Assembly: GCF_023736155.1 (NCBI RefSeq)
Contig: NZ_JAMLJJ010000001.1
Span: 248,001 to 312,000, forward strand
DNA from: Larsenimonas salina
Lineage (GTDB): Bacteria > Pseudomonadota > Gammaproteobacteria > Pseudomonadales > Halomonadaceae
Reading direction: 5' to 3'
DNA: 64,000 nucleotides
Shown: positions 16,897-25,985 of the stretch, one piece after another
Layout of the letters: every line of letters starts with the position of its first letter
How positions within the stretch are numbered: the first letter of the stretch is position 1
Notes under the pieces: model-generated
Databases searched by the model: none
Seen by the model: the letters and a program-made list of their open reading frames with translations, nothing else
What the model was told of the DNA's origin: nothing
Translations under genes and position numbers: made by a program

Positions 16897-17624
16897 GCTA
16901 TCTGCGTCGCCTGGGGGGGCTGACGTTCGGTGCGGTGCTGGCGCTGGCGCTTTTTTATATGCTGGCGCTTATGGTCGCGCCGCCGGAGCGCATTGAGGAA
17001 CCGCCGAAGAAGCTTTCGATTTCGATGACCAAAGCGGTTCAGGCGCAGAAGGCAAAAGGTGAGACCGCCAAGCCCGAGGCGGCGCGTCCCAGCACGCCGC
17101 CGGCCGCGCCGCCCAGGCCAGAGGCGCAGCCGGCGCCGTCGGCCTCGGCCCAGAGTCCGGTAACGCTTCCGCCGACCAAGACACCGCCGGTGTCGCCCAA
17201 GGTCGCGCCGGCCAAGACCTCAACGCCTCAGCTGGAGGTTGCCAAGGCGGCGCCCAAGCCGACACCCCAGCCGGCAAAACCGTCCGAGAGTGCGCCGACC
17301 GAGACTCAGACCACCTCGAGCGCCAGCGGCGGCTCGATGAAGGAAACCACCGCCGAGCGCTCCGGGTCGCCCAACCCGACGCGCAAGGTATTGCCTGAAT
17401 ACCCGCGCAGGGCTCGGCTTCGGGGAACCGAAGGGTTTGTTGAGCTTCAATACGTCATTCAGCGAAACGGGCAGGTCGATAAGGCCTCGATCCGCGTGAT
17501 CGAGTCGCGCCCGGGCTCGACGTTCAATGAGGCGGCCAAGGACGCGGTGGCTCAGTGGCGCTATCCGCCGCAGCCCCAAGTGCGCCAGACCCGTCAGCGC
17601 ATCGAATTCAAGCTGCGAGGCTAG
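16893..17624 (+). CDS. tonB: TonB family energy transducer
   Basis: Links the ExbB/ExbD motor to outer-membrane receptors. It has 243 residues: an N-terminal membrane anchor (about 9-30, TFGAVLALALFYMLALMVAP), a long Pro/Ala/Lys periplasmic spacer (about 35-150), and the C-terminal TonB domain (about 160-243, with KVLPEYPRRARLRGTEGFVE and AVAQWRYPPQ). It sits directly after exbD, and the TPR gene follows 2 bp after its stop. No TonB-dependent receptor lies in the window, so its substrates are unknown; the Fur box suggests siderophores. Confidence 0.93.
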   Translation: MSYLRRLGGLTFGAVLALALFYMLALMVAPPERIEEPPKKLSISMTKAVQAQKAKGETAKPEAARPSTPPAAPPRPEAQPAPSASAQSPVTLPPTKTPPVSPKVAPAKTSTPQLEVAKAAPKPTPQPAKPSESAPTETQTTSSASGGSMKETTAERSGSPNPTRKVLPEYPRRARLRGTEGFVELQYVIQRNGQVDKASIRVIESRPGSTFNEAAKDAVAQWRYPPQPQVRQTRQRIEFKLRG

Positions 17625-17626
17625 CC

Positions 17627-18838
17627 ATGAACCAACGACGCTCTTTTCATATTGCGCTTGCCGCGCTGGGTCTTAGTTTAAGCATGGCCGTGCAGGCCGC
17701 TGGGCCTGCGCTGTCGCAGTCTACCGTGGACCGGATTGACGCGCTTTCGAGCACGCTTTCATCGAATCCGGCGGCAGTGGTTCAAAAGGCCGGTGCGTCG
17801 ATCGAGGCGCTTGGCAAAGGCCGAAGCCAAAGCGATCGCTGGGCCAGGGCACTTTATGAACACTTGATGGCCAGGGCCTACGCTCATCAGGGCCAGCCGG
17901 GTGAGGCCGCGCGGTATTTTGCCCGTGCTCATTCAGATGACGTGGTGCCGCTGTCGCTTCGTCGCGAGTGGCTTCGAGAAGAGGCGCGCTATCGGCTTGA
18001 GGCCGGCCAGACCCGCCGGGGCCGGGCGCTGTTCGAGCGGTGGGCGGCTCAGGCGCGTCCGGATGCCAACGATTACTGGACGCTGACCGAGCTTGCGGCC
18101 GAGGCCCGGGACTGGCCCGGTGCGGCGCGCTATCTCAAGCGCGCGCGTCGGGCCGGCATCGACCTGACGCCACAGCGTCAATCACTTGCCGATGCCATTC
18201 ACCAGCACAGCGGAGATTACGCCTCGCTGCTGTCGCCGCTTCTTAAGCGACTCGATGCCCATCCCGGCGATCGAGCCCTTCGACTCCGGGCTGTCGCGCT
18301 CTATCAACGACTCGGGGAGGCCGGCAAGGCCGCAGCCATATGGGAGGCGGGCTGGCAGCGGGGGGTGCTGTCAGGCGCGAAGTCGCTCGATCGGCTTGTT
18401 GCACTCCATCTTGCCGCCGGCACGCCCGCGCGGGCGGCTGAATGGCTTGAAAAAGGGCTGTCTTCCGGCACGCTCGAGGAGACAACCGCACGGCGTCGCA
18501 CACTGGCCGAGGCCTGGACGGCGGCTCGAGCACGGGACAAGGCCCTTGCGAGCTGGACCGCGCTTGCCGAGCGCACCGGGGCTCCCGAGGACTGGCGTGA
18601 CCTGGGCGAACTCGCCTACAGCTGGGGGGACTGGTCGCAGGTCATTACCGCGATGACCAACGCACGCAAGGCAGGGCTTGAAGACACCGGGCGAAGTTGG
18701 CTGTTGCAGGGTGTGGCCGCGTTTTCGCTCGAAAAGGACGCCGAGGCCACTCAGGCGCTCGAGCAGGCGATCGCCACGGCGCAAGGGCAAACCAGGACGC
18801 AGGCCCAAGCCTGGTATAAAGCGCTGACGGCCTCGTGA
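17627..18838 (+). CDS. Periplasmic TPR protein of the TonB operon
   Basis: A 403-residue protein with a signal peptide (SFHIALAALGLSLSMAVQAA, cleaved about residue 24) followed by helical TPR-like repeats through the C-terminus (for example HLMARAYAHQGQPGEAARYF and LLQGVAAFSLEKDAEATQAL). ATG 17627 is chosen because it follows the tonB stop by 2 bp and opens the signal peptide. A TPR gene closes TonB2-type operons in Vibrio as well. Its exact role is not known; a scaffold for the complex is a reasonable inference. Confidence 0.85.
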   Translation: MNQRRSFHIALAALGLSLSMAVQAAGPALSQSTVDRIDALSSTLSSNPAAVVQKAGASIEALGKGRSQSDRWARALYEHLMARAYAHQGQPGEAARYFARAHSDDVVPLSLRREWLREEARYRLEAGQTRRGRALFERWAAQARPDANDYWTLTELAAEARDWPGAARYLKRARRAGIDLTPQRQSLADAIHQHSGDYASLLSPLLKRLDAHPGDRALRLRAVALYQRLGEAGKAAAIWEAGWQRGVLSGAKSLDRLVALHLAAGTPARAAEWLEKGLSSGTLEETTARRRTLAEAWTAARARDKALASWTALAERTGAPEDWRDLGELAYSWGDWSQVITAMTNARKAGLEDTGRSWLLQGVAAFSLEKDAEATQALEQAIATAQGQTRTQAQAWYKALTAS

Positions 18839-18849
18839 GAGGCCGTTTC
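18827..18849 (+). terminator. Terminator overlapping the end of the TPR gene
   Basis: Stem ACGGCCTC / GAGGCCGT with loop GTGA, then TTT. The loop contains the stop codon of the TPR gene. It lies between this operon and the convergent xthA. Confidence 0.6.
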
Positions 18850-18868
18850 AAAACGTGGTGATGGCCGC

Positions 18869-19705
18869 CTAAAGCGACAGCTCGGTCCAGACCGGGGCGT
18901 GGTCGGAGGGCTTTTCCATCGCGCGACAGTCGTAATCGATGCCAGCGCCGGTGATGGCGTTCTTGAGCGGTTCACTGACCATGATCAGATCGATCCGAAG
19001 CCCGCGTTTCGGGTCCCGGTCGAAGCCCTTCGAGCGGTAGTCGAACCAGCTGAAGTAGTCTGTCGATGTCGGGTGGCACAGCCGGTAGCTGTCGCTCATG
19101 CCGAGCGCCTCGAGGCGCTTCATCCAAGAGCGTTCTTCCGGCTGAAAGCTGGTCTTTCCTTCCTTGAGCCACCGCTTGCGGTTGGCCTCGCCGATGCCGA
19201 TATCGATGTCCTGCGGTGACACGTTGTAGTCGCCCATGACGACCACGTTGTCGCCGGCGTCATGCTGCTGCTCCAGCAGCGCAAACAGCTGGGAATAGTA
19301 CCGCTGCTTGTGGGGAAACTTGACGGGATGCTCGATGTTTTCGCCTTGTGGGAAGTAGCCATTCCACACGGTGAGGGGGCCTTTGCTGCTTTCAAGTGTG
19401 ACCCCGATCATGCGCCGCTGCGCGTCGCCATCGTGCGGGGCAACGTCGGTTTCAAATGTGTCCGGAAAACCGTAATGCACCGACAGCGGCGCCGCCTTGG
19501 TCATGAGCGCGACGCCGTAATGGCCCTTCTGACCGAAGAAGTGCACGTGATAGCCCAGCGCCTCGAGATCACTGAGTGGGAACTCGCTGTCTTGAACCTT
19601 GGTTTCCTGCAGGCCAATCACATCCGGGGCATGAGTTTCAACGAGCTGTGCCAGCTGATGCGGGCGCGCCCGTACGCCGTTGATGTTGAAGGAAATCAGC
19701 TTCAT
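18869..19705 (-). CDS. xthA: Exodeoxyribonuclease III
   Basis: AP endonuclease and 3'-5' exonuclease of base excision repair. It has 278 residues (E. coli 268). Motifs in order: FNINGVRARPHQL, IGLQETKVQDSEFP with the metal Glu, GDYNVSPQDIDIG, DYFSWFDYRSKGFD, LRIDLIMVS and the catalytic SDHAPVW. It reads leftward; a small basic protein gene ends just 2 bp upstream of its start, so they are probably one transcript. Confidence 0.96.
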   Translation of the reverse strand: MKLISFNINGVRARPHQLAQLVETHAPDVIGLQETKVQDSEFPLSDLEALGYHVHFFGQKGHYGVALMTKAAPLSVHYGFPDTFETDVAPHDGDAQRRMIGVTLESSKGPLTVWNGYFPQGENIEHPVKFPHKQRYYSQLFALLEQQHDAGDNVVVMGDYNVSPQDIDIGIGEANRKRWLKEGKTSFQPEERSWMKRLEALGMSDSYRLCHPTSTDYFSWFDYRSKGFDRDPKRGLRIDLIMVSEPLKNAITGAGIDYDCRAMEKPSDHAPVWTELSL

Positions 19706-19707
19706 GG

Positions 19708-20007
19708 TCAGTCGTCGCTCTTGGTGGTCTCGTCACCGGCAGACGCATCAGGCGCGCTTGTTTCGTCCGGAGACGGCGCCGAGTGCAGCGGCAGGGTGAA
19801 CCCCTCGCGGGCCTGACGCTCAAGCTTGCTGTCGGACTGGGCCTTGCGCTGGCGCTTCTTCTTTTGGGTGTAACGGCGCGAGGAGGTAACCTCGTCGGGA
19901 TTGTCGCGACGCCATTTGCGATAATCCTTGCGCTTGCCGGTACGAATGGTGACCTTGTCGGCCAGGGAGCGGGTCTTCTTGTGTCGTGTCATGGAGTGGG
20001 TCGACAT
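19708..20007 (-). CDS. Small very basic conserved-type protein, function unknown
   Basis: Not recognised. It has 99 residues, or 94 if the inner ATG at 19992 is used; neither start has a clear ribosome site. The N-terminal two thirds is strongly basic (TRHKKTRSLADKV, RTGKRKDYRKWRR, TQKKKRQRKAQ), followed by an acidic Ser/Asp/Thr tail (SAPSPDETSAPDASAGDETT). The layout suggests a nucleic-acid or ribosome-associated protein, as inference only. Support for it being real: it sits 2 bp before xthA on the same strand with matching codon use, and fills the gap exactly. Confidence 0.6.
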   Translation of the reverse strand: MSTHSMTRHKKTRSLADKVTIRTGKRKDYRKWRRDNPDEVTSSRRYTQKKKRQRKAQSDSKLERQAREGFTLPLHSAPSPDETSAPDASAGDETTKSDD

Positions 20008-20259
20008 GTTGGTGAGTAATTGCCGCCCATCTTACCAAGTCTGACACCGCTTCGTCGCCCTGAAGGACCCATGTGTGCCAAGCGGTGTGTCATTGCACCG
20101 GACGCTACCGACAACTCCTGATACAATGCGTGTCTTTGAGTCGTCATCGGTGTTGGCAGGGAGCATTTCAGTTCGCCGCTTCCTTGAGGCACAATGACCG
20201 CCCCGGGGTGGATGTGTTCAGCGCCGGATTTTTCTTATCTAACGAAGTGATGATGATCT

Positions 20260-22572
20260 ATGAGCGAGTCGGATAAGACCTCTCAACCGACCAATAACGC
20301 GAACCGTCAGCCCAAGCGTCGGCGTCGCAACAATAAATCCCGCCGTGGCAACGGTGCCCGTCAGCAACGCTGGGATCTGTCCCAGTTCCAGGTGCCTGTG
20401 GTGCCCGGCAAGTGGCGTTTTCATGACTTCAACCTGCCGTTGCCATTGATGCGCGCCATTCACGCGCAGGGATTCGAGTACTGCACGCCGATTCAGTTCG
20501 AGTCGCTTCAAAAGACGCTGCTCGGTGGCGACATCGTTGGCAAGGCGCAGACCGGCACCGGCAAGACGGCGGCCTTTCTGATTTCGATTCTGGCCTACTT
20601 CCTCGAAGAAGAGCTGCCAGACGGTCAGAAAGAGGGCGCACCGCGTGCTTTGATCGTTGCGCCGACGCGCGAACTCGCGCTTCAGATCGAGAAGGACGCC
20701 AAGGCGCTGATGCGCTTCACGCGCTTGAAAGTCGCAAGCGCCGTTGGCGGCATGGACTATCAGAAGCAGAAGAACGCGCTGTCTCGCCAGCTCGACGTGC
20801 TGGTCGCAACGCCTGGTCGACTGCTTGATTTCCATCAAAAGCGTGACCTCGATCTGTCCCAGGTCGAAGTGCTGGTGCTCGACGAAGCCGACCGCATGCT
20901 GTCGATGGGCTTCATTCCAGACGTCAAGCGCATTATCCGCCTGACGCCGAAAAAGGAAGAGCGTCAGACCTTCCTTTACTCAGCCACGTTCACGCAGGAC
21001 ATCATGAACCTGGCGGCGCAGTGGACCCATGAGGCCGAGTTCGTCGAAATCGAAACCGACCCTCAGACGGCCAACAACATCGAGCAGCGGGTCTACCTGG
21101 TCAGCGACACGGAAAAACTCAATGTGTTGACCAACCTGATTCGTGAAGAACAGGTGACCAAGGCCATCGTGTTCGCGAACCGCCGCGATCTGGTACGAAC
21201 GCTCAACGACCAGCTCGGCAAAGCCGGTGTCAAGGTCGCGATGCTTTCCGGTGAAGTGCCGCAGCCCAAGCGCATCAAGACACTTGAGCAGCTTCGAAAC
21301 GGTGAGATCGATATTCTGGTCGCAACCGACGTTGCCGGCCGTGGCATTCACATCGACGACGTCAGCCACGTCATCAACTACACGCTGCCTGAAGACCCGG
21401 AAGACTACGTCCACCGCATCGGCCGGACCGGCCGCGCGGGCGCCTCAGGGGTGTCCGTAAGCTTTGTCGGTGAAGAGGACGGGTTTGCGCTTCCCGATAT
21501 CGAGGCCTACATCAAGGATACGCTTCCCTGTGTGCAGCCACCGGAGCACCTGTGCACGCCGGCGGTAACGGCTGAGCAGCATGACGCGCGTGTTCGTCAA
21601 AATGAGGCCGCTGGCGCCTTGAGTGAACGTAGCTCCGAGGATAAGGCGGCATCCAGCCCCGATGCGGCAAGCACTCGGGCTGACGCTGAGCCCGCGGACG
21701 CGCCTAACGCTTCTGAGTGTGATCAAAACGCGCCTTTAGAGCGCGCGCCCAAGGACAGCAACGTCAAATCGGCCGACAACGCTGATTCGGCGTCAGCCCC
21801 GGCCAGCGCGTCAGAGTCTGACTCTGATAAGGCACTGGTCGCTGACAAGACAGCGGACGCTGACAGGGATGCACCGGGCACGCGCGATACGCGCAAGCCG
21901 CGGTCGAAAAGCGGTCGAGGCAAGCGCGCACAAAACGTGGAGCAGGACGCGACGCCAGAGCCTGCGACTGATGCGGCCGAACGTGCCCAGGCGCCAATGG
22001 CCACGGACGTATCGCTTGGCAGTGAGCCTAAAGCGAGCGCGGATACACTGGCTGCGCCGGAGACAGCTCCTGCCTCCAGCCCGGCCGGCGATGCCGACCA
22101 AGCGGTGAGCACGGCGGTTGAGCCCGACAGCACGTCAGGCGATAAGGCAGTCAGTGCGCCCGCCAAGCGTGATGTTGCTTCTGACGCCGTCGCTGAGTAC
22201 ACGTCATCAGTAGCGTCAGAACCTGCGTCAACGCCGCAGCCGAATGTGTCGGATGCGACCGATGACGGCGCACGCCATGCTCAGTCGGAGGCGCCGGGCA
22301 TCGAGGCGCCGGGCACCGAGAAGGTTGCTGCGGATGCGCCGGTAGCGGTTGCCAAGGATACGCACGCCACTGAAAACGCGGCGGGCACGGCATCCACGGA
22401 AGACACGTCGTCAACGGCGCGCCCTTCACACGCAGATGAGGCCTCGACCGATACGCGCGGTGATGGCGAGGCGCCGGCGTCGGATACTGCTGCCGAATGG
22501 CAGCAAAGTGACCCGCTTCGTGAAAAACCGGCATCGAGCGCTGACTCGGATTCGTCTCAGAGCAAGCCATGA
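20260..22572 (+). CDS. rhlB: RhlB-like DEAD-box RNA helicase with long disordered tail
   Basis: ATP-dependent RNA helicase; RhlB proteins unwind mRNA in RNA degradation. It has 770 residues, against 421 in E. coli. The N-terminus (about 1-35) is Arg/Asn rich (RRRRNNKSRRGNGARQQR). The helicase core (about 45-430) has the Q motif YCTPIQFESL, motif I AQTGTGKT, Ia PTRELALQ, II DEAD, III SAT, V ATDVAGRGIH and VI HRIGRTGRAG. From about 430 to the end is a low-complexity tail rich in Ala, Asp, Ser, Glu, Thr and Pro, with a basic patch around 545-555 (RKPRSKSGRGKRA). A RhlE- or CsdA-type assignment is less likely from the core. Confidence 0.88.
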   Translation: MSESDKTSQPTNNANRQPKRRRRNNKSRRGNGARQQRWDLSQFQVPVVPGKWRFHDFNLPLPLMRAIHAQGFEYCTPIQFESLQKTLLGGDIVGKAQTGTGKTAAFLISILAYFLEEELPDGQKEGAPRALIVAPTRELALQIEKDAKALMRFTRLKVASAVGGMDYQKQKNALSRQLDVLVATPGRLLDFHQKRDLDLSQVEVLVLDEADRMLSMGFIPDVKRIIRLTPKKEERQTFLYSATFTQDIMNLAAQWTHEAEFVEIETDPQTANNIEQRVYLVSDTEKLNVLTNLIREEQVTKAIVFANRRDLVRTLNDQLGKAGVKVAMLSGEVPQPKRIKTLEQLRNGEIDILVATDVAGRGIHIDDVSHVINYTLPEDPEDYVHRIGRTGRAGASGVSVSFVGEEDGFALPDIEAYIKDTLPCVQPPEHLCTPAVTAEQHDARVRQNEAAGALSERSSEDKAASSPDAASTRADAEPADAPNASECDQNAPLERAPKDSNVKSADNADSASAPASASESDSDKALVADKTADADRDAPGTRDTRKPRSKSGRGKRAQNVEQDATPEPATDAAERAQAPMATDVSLGSEPKASADTLAAPETAPASSPAGDADQAVSTAVEPDSTSGDKAVSAPAKRDVASDAVAEYTSSVASEPASTPQPNVSDATDDGARHAQSEAPGIEAPGTEKVAADAPVAVAKDTHATENAAGTASTEDTSSTARPSHADEASTDTRGDGEAPASDTAAEWQQSDPLREKPASSADSDSSQSKP

Positions 22573-22581
22573 GGCGGTGCC

Positions 22582-24708
22582 ATGCTGGATGAGGCGCTCA
22601 AGAGCGAAATACAGAGCGCCTATCGTCAGGTGGTGGAGTCGCTGTCGCTGACCCCCCGCTATGGTCAGCGTCTGATGATGGCGGAGATTGCCCGGACGCT
22701 CGGTGACATCGAGCAGGACGATGAAGGGCGTCGTGTCGGCAACGAGCATGTGTGTGTGCTTGAAGCCGGCACCGGCACCGGCAAGACGCTGGCATATTTG
22801 CTGGCGGCCTTGCCGATTGCGAAAGCCCGCGGCAAGCGTCTGGTGATCTCGACCGCAACTGTCGCGCTTCAGGAGCAGGTGCTTCATCAGGACCTGCCGC
22901 GTTTGAAAAAGCACAGCAACCTCACCTTCGACTACACGCTTGCCAAGGGGCGCGGGCGCTATATCTGCCTGACCCGCCTGGAGCAGATTCTCGATGGCAA
23001 GGAGCCCCAGGCCAATCTGGCGCTTTTTGAGCAGTTTGCGAGCGAGCCAGGCGTCACGGCGCTTGCCGAAGAGCTTGCCGAGGCGCTTGGCAGCGGGGAG
23101 TGGAGTGGCGACCGCGACAGCTGGCCTGAATCCATCGACGCGGTGCACTGGCAGCAGTTGACCATGGATCATCGTCAGTGCACCAACCGCCGCTGCCCCC
23201 ACTTCAGCGCCTGCCCCTTCTTCAAGGCGCGCCGCCGTCAGGACGAGGCGGATGTCATCGTGACCAATCACGATCTGCTGTTGGCGGATCTGTCGCTCGG
23301 CGGCGGCATGGTCCTTCCAGCCCCCAAGGAGTGCATCTATGTGCTCGATGAAGGGCATCATCTGCCTGACAAGGCGCTGGATCACTTTCATTCACGGGTC
23401 CCCGTCAACGCAACGCTTCGCTGGCTCGCGCAGTTCAAGAAATCCCAGACCGAACTTCTGGCCGCGCTCGGACATCAGGCTGCGTTCGCGCGCCTGATCG
23501 AAGGGGTGTCTGAGGCGCTTTCTCAGGCTGAGAGCGGTGTCAGTGACGCGGTACAGGTGACGCGCCAGTTCGCGGCGTTCGAGGGTGACAACGACAGCGG
23601 GCGCGACCGTCATCACCGATTCGAAAAAGGGCTGTTGCCGCAGCCGCTCAGAGAGCAGGCCGAACGGTTGGTTGTCCCGTTTGCCACGCTTTGTCGGGCG
23701 CTTGAGAGCATGACCGACATCCTGCGCGACAGCCTCGACCCGGACAAGGCGACCGGCATCGAGCGTGATGAAGCCGAGCGCTGGCTGCCGATGCTGTCGA
23801 TGCTTCATGGCCGAGCCCTTGAAAGTCACGGTTTGTGGCAGGCCTATGCCGCGCAGGACGATCCGACCAAACCGCCCCAGGCGCGCTGGTTGACCCAGGC
23901 TTTTCAGGAGCAGGGCGACGGCGAACTTTTGTTTTCGGCAAGCCCGGTCAGTGCCGCGGAGACGCTGGCACGCCATTTGTGGGGCGCATGTTTTGGCGCA
24001 GTCGTGACCTCGGCCACGCTGACCGCACTTGGTCGGTTTGACCGGCTTCAGGAGCAGGCGGGGCTTGCCAACCGTTTTCGTTATCAGTGCATGCCGAGCG
24101 CGCTCGATTATTCGAAGGGTCGGCTGTGTGTGCCGAAACTGGCCGTCGATCCATCCAATCGCGAGGCCCATGACAAGGCGATCGTTACGTTTTTGAGTAA
24201 GCGCCCTGACGATGAGGCGCTATTGGTGCTCTTTTCGTCGCGAGCGCAGCTCAAGAGTGTCTCGGATGCGCTGCCGGAGGCGGTTGGGGCGCGCGTGCTG
24301 TCGCAAACGCGGCTGCCGAAGCGGGAGCTGATCGAGCGCCACCGAGCCGCGGTCGATGGCGGCAAAGGCAGTATGATCTTCGGTTTGGCAAGTTTTGCAG
24401 AAGGCATTGATCTGCCGGGAAATTACTTAACCCACGTGGTGATTACGCGGCTTCCGTTTTCGGTGCCGGATGATCCGGTCGGGGCAACGCTTGCCGAGTG
24501 GATCGAGTCTCAGGGCGGTAACCCGTTCATGCGAATTTCGGTGCCGGATGCGTCGATCAAACTGATTCAGGCCACCGGGCGATTGATTCGAAAGGAAGGC
24601 GATTCGGGCACGATTACGCTGCTGGATCGTCGGGTGTTGACGCGGCGCTACGGCAAGGCGCTGCTTGATGCGCTGCCGCCGTTCGAGCGGGTGATTGAGC
24701 AGGAGTGA
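22582..24708 (+). CDS. dinG: DinG-type ATP-dependent DNA helicase
   Basis: XPD-like superfamily 2 5'-3' DNA helicase with an iron-sulfur cluster, linked to R-loop and DNA damage processing. It has 708 residues (E. coli DinG 716). Walker A is EAGTGTGKTLAYLL (about residue 57). The cluster cysteines are YICLTRLEQ, then CTNRRCPHFSACPFF. The Walker B-like box is VLDEGHHL, and the C-terminal motif VI is IQATGRLIRKEGD. It begins 9 bp after the RNA helicase stop and is probably cotranscribed with it. Confidence 0.93.
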   Translation: MLDEALKSEIQSAYRQVVESLSLTPRYGQRLMMAEIARTLGDIEQDDEGRRVGNEHVCVLEAGTGTGKTLAYLLAALPIAKARGKRLVISTATVALQEQVLHQDLPRLKKHSNLTFDYTLAKGRGRYICLTRLEQILDGKEPQANLALFEQFASEPGVTALAEELAEALGSGEWSGDRDSWPESIDAVHWQQLTMDHRQCTNRRCPHFSACPFFKARRRQDEADVIVTNHDLLLADLSLGGGMVLPAPKECIYVLDEGHHLPDKALDHFHSRVPVNATLRWLAQFKKSQTELLAALGHQAAFARLIEGVSEALSQAESGVSDAVQVTRQFAAFEGDNDSGRDRHHRFEKGLLPQPLREQAERLVVPFATLCRALESMTDILRDSLDPDKATGIERDEAERWLPMLSMLHGRALESHGLWQAYAAQDDPTKPPQARWLTQAFQEQGDGELLFSASPVSAAETLARHLWGACFGAVVTSATLTALGRFDRLQEQAGLANRFRYQCMPSALDYSKGRLCVPKLAVDPSNREAHDKAIVTFLSKRPDDEALLVLFSSRAQLKSVSDALPEAVGARVLSQTRLPKRELIERHRAAVDGGKGSMIFGLASFAEGIDLPGNYLTHVVITRLPFSVPDDPVGATLAEWIESQGGNPFMRISVPDASIKLIQATGRLIRKEGDSGTITLLDRRVLTRRYGKALLDALPPFERVIEQE

Positions 24709-24729
24709 TCGAGCGGAGATGATCGAGGT

Positions 24730-24759
24730 GAAGAAGACGTCGTCCGTGACGTCTTCTTC
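24730..24759. terminator. Bidirectional terminator between dinG and DAHP synthase
   Basis: Perfect 12-bp stem GAAGAAGACGTC / GACGTCTTCTTC with loop GTCCGT, between two convergent stop codons. Its outer A/T-rich arms could serve both directions. Confidence 0.75.
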
Positions 24760-24770
24760 GTAGGCCTGTG

Positions 24771-25847
24771 TCAGCCGTTCAGTCGCGCCTTGAGCGCAGG
24801 CGCAAGCTTTTCGTGCATCTCGATGAATGTCTGCTCGGTGGTGGGCCAGTCGATGCAGGCATCGGTGATTGAAACGCCGTACTCGAGATCGCTCAGAGTT
24901 GCGGGAATCTTCTGGCTGCCCCAGTTGATGTGGGATTCAACCATGACACCGATGATCGAGCGATTGCCTTCGAGAATCTGCTGGGTGACGTTGTCGAGTA
25001 CCAGCGGCTGAAGGCCCGGGTCCTTGTTGGAATTGGCGTGGGAGCAGTCGACCATGATGTTGGTTTTCAGTCCGGCCTTTTCGAGTTCACGCTCGGCAAG
25101 GGCAACGCTTACGCTGTCGTAATTGGGCTTGCCGTTGCCGCCACGAAGGACGATGTGGCCGTACCGGTTGCCGCGGGTGCGTGTGATCGCGACCTTGCCG
25201 TCCTTGTCGATGCCTAGGAAGTTATGCGGGCTCGCGACCGATTTCAAGGCGTTGGTGGCCACATCCAGGCTGCCGTCGGTGCCATTTTTGAATCCGACCG
25301 GGCCGGATAGGCCGGACGCCATTTCACGGTGGGTCTGGGATTCGGTGGTGCGCGCGCCGATGGCCGACCAGCTGATGCAGTCCTGCAGGTACTGCGGCGA
25401 AATCGGGTCGAGCGCTTCGGTGGCAAGCGGCAGGCCCAGCTCGGTCAGGTCGACCAGAAGCTTGCGTGCCATCTTGAGGCCGGTTTCGATGTCGAAGGAG
25501 TCATCGATGTGCGGGTCGTTGATCAGCCCCTTCCAGCCGGTAGTCGTTCGCGGCTTTTCGAAGTAGACCCGCATCACCAGAAACATGCTGTCGCTGACGC
25601 GGTCGTGCAATGCCTTGAGTTTTTTGGCGTAGTCCATTGCGGCATCGATGTCGTGAATCGAACAGGGGCCGACCACGACCAGCAGGCGAGGATCTTCGCC
25701 ATCGAGAATGCGCTGGATGGTCTGTCGACCTTCGACCACGGTGCGTTCGGCACTCTCGCTCAAGGGAATGGCGCGGGTAAGCTCTGACGGCGTGGTAAGC
25801 ACGTCTTGTGAGAGGATGTTGAGGTTGTTGACCTGTTGTTCTGACAT
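24771..25847 (-). CDS. 3-deoxy-7-phosphoheptulonate (DAHP) synthase, class I
   Basis: First step of the shikimate pathway: phosphoenolpyruvate plus erythrose 4-phosphate to DAHP. The ATG at 25847 (MSEQQVNNLNIL) is chosen over one 19 codons upstream because it gives the family N-terminus and 358 residues, the normal size of AroF/AroG/AroH. Visible: LVVVGPCSIHD, RVYFEKPRTTTGWKGL, SWSAIGARTTESQTHREMASGLS, VDCSHANSNKD and the terminal SITDACIDW. Which aromatic amino acid feeds back on it cannot be read with certainty, so no symbol is given. Confidence 0.95.
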   Translation of the reverse strand: MSEQQVNNLNILSQDVLTTPSELTRAIPLSESAERTVVEGRQTIQRILDGEDPRLLVVVGPCSIHDIDAAMDYAKKLKALHDRVSDSMFLVMRVYFEKPRTTTGWKGLINDPHIDDSFDIETGLKMARKLLVDLTELGLPLATEALDPISPQYLQDCISWSAIGARTTESQTHREMASGLSGPVGFKNGTDGSLDVATNALKSVASPHNFLGIDKDGKVAITRTRGNRYGHIVLRGGNGKPNYDSVSVALAERELEKAGLKTNIMVDCSHANSNKDPGLQPLVLDNVTQQILEGNRSIIGVMVESHINWGSQKIPATLSDLEYGVSITDACIDWPTTEQTFIEMHEKLAPALKARLNG

Positions 25848-25957
25848 GGTGATCGACACCTGAGTTATTTGAGAGCGTATGCAACGCAGTGATTGGCACG
25901 TCATAGTAACATGGGGTCAGTGACGGAAAAGCGTACCCCATGGCGTTGAAAATCCTT

Positions 25958-25985
25958 TTTAACGCCTTGATAGCCTTTCTATAAA
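25958..25985 (+). promoter_or_regulatory. Candidate sigma-70 promoter upstream of the ECF sigma gene
   Basis: TTTAAC (25958-25963), a 16-bp spacer, then TATAAA (25980-25985), in the AT-rich 296-bp gap between the DAHP synthase and rpoE/algU. The -35 is weak (TTTAAC against TTGACA). It would leave a leader of about 150 nt. Confidence 0.35.

Noticed and set aside
17020-17340. Low-complexity Pro/Ala/Lys sequence as a repeat element
   Set aside because: It is the periplasmic spacer of TonB in frame, expected for this family.
20093-20127. Promoter for the RNA helicase gene (TTGCAC and TACAAT)
   Set aside because: The hexamers are separated by 23 bp, too far for a normal sigma-70 promoter.
22426-23391. 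321-residue open frame on the minus strand
   Set aside because: Covers the junction of the RNA helicase and dinG in antisense; no ribosome site or motif.
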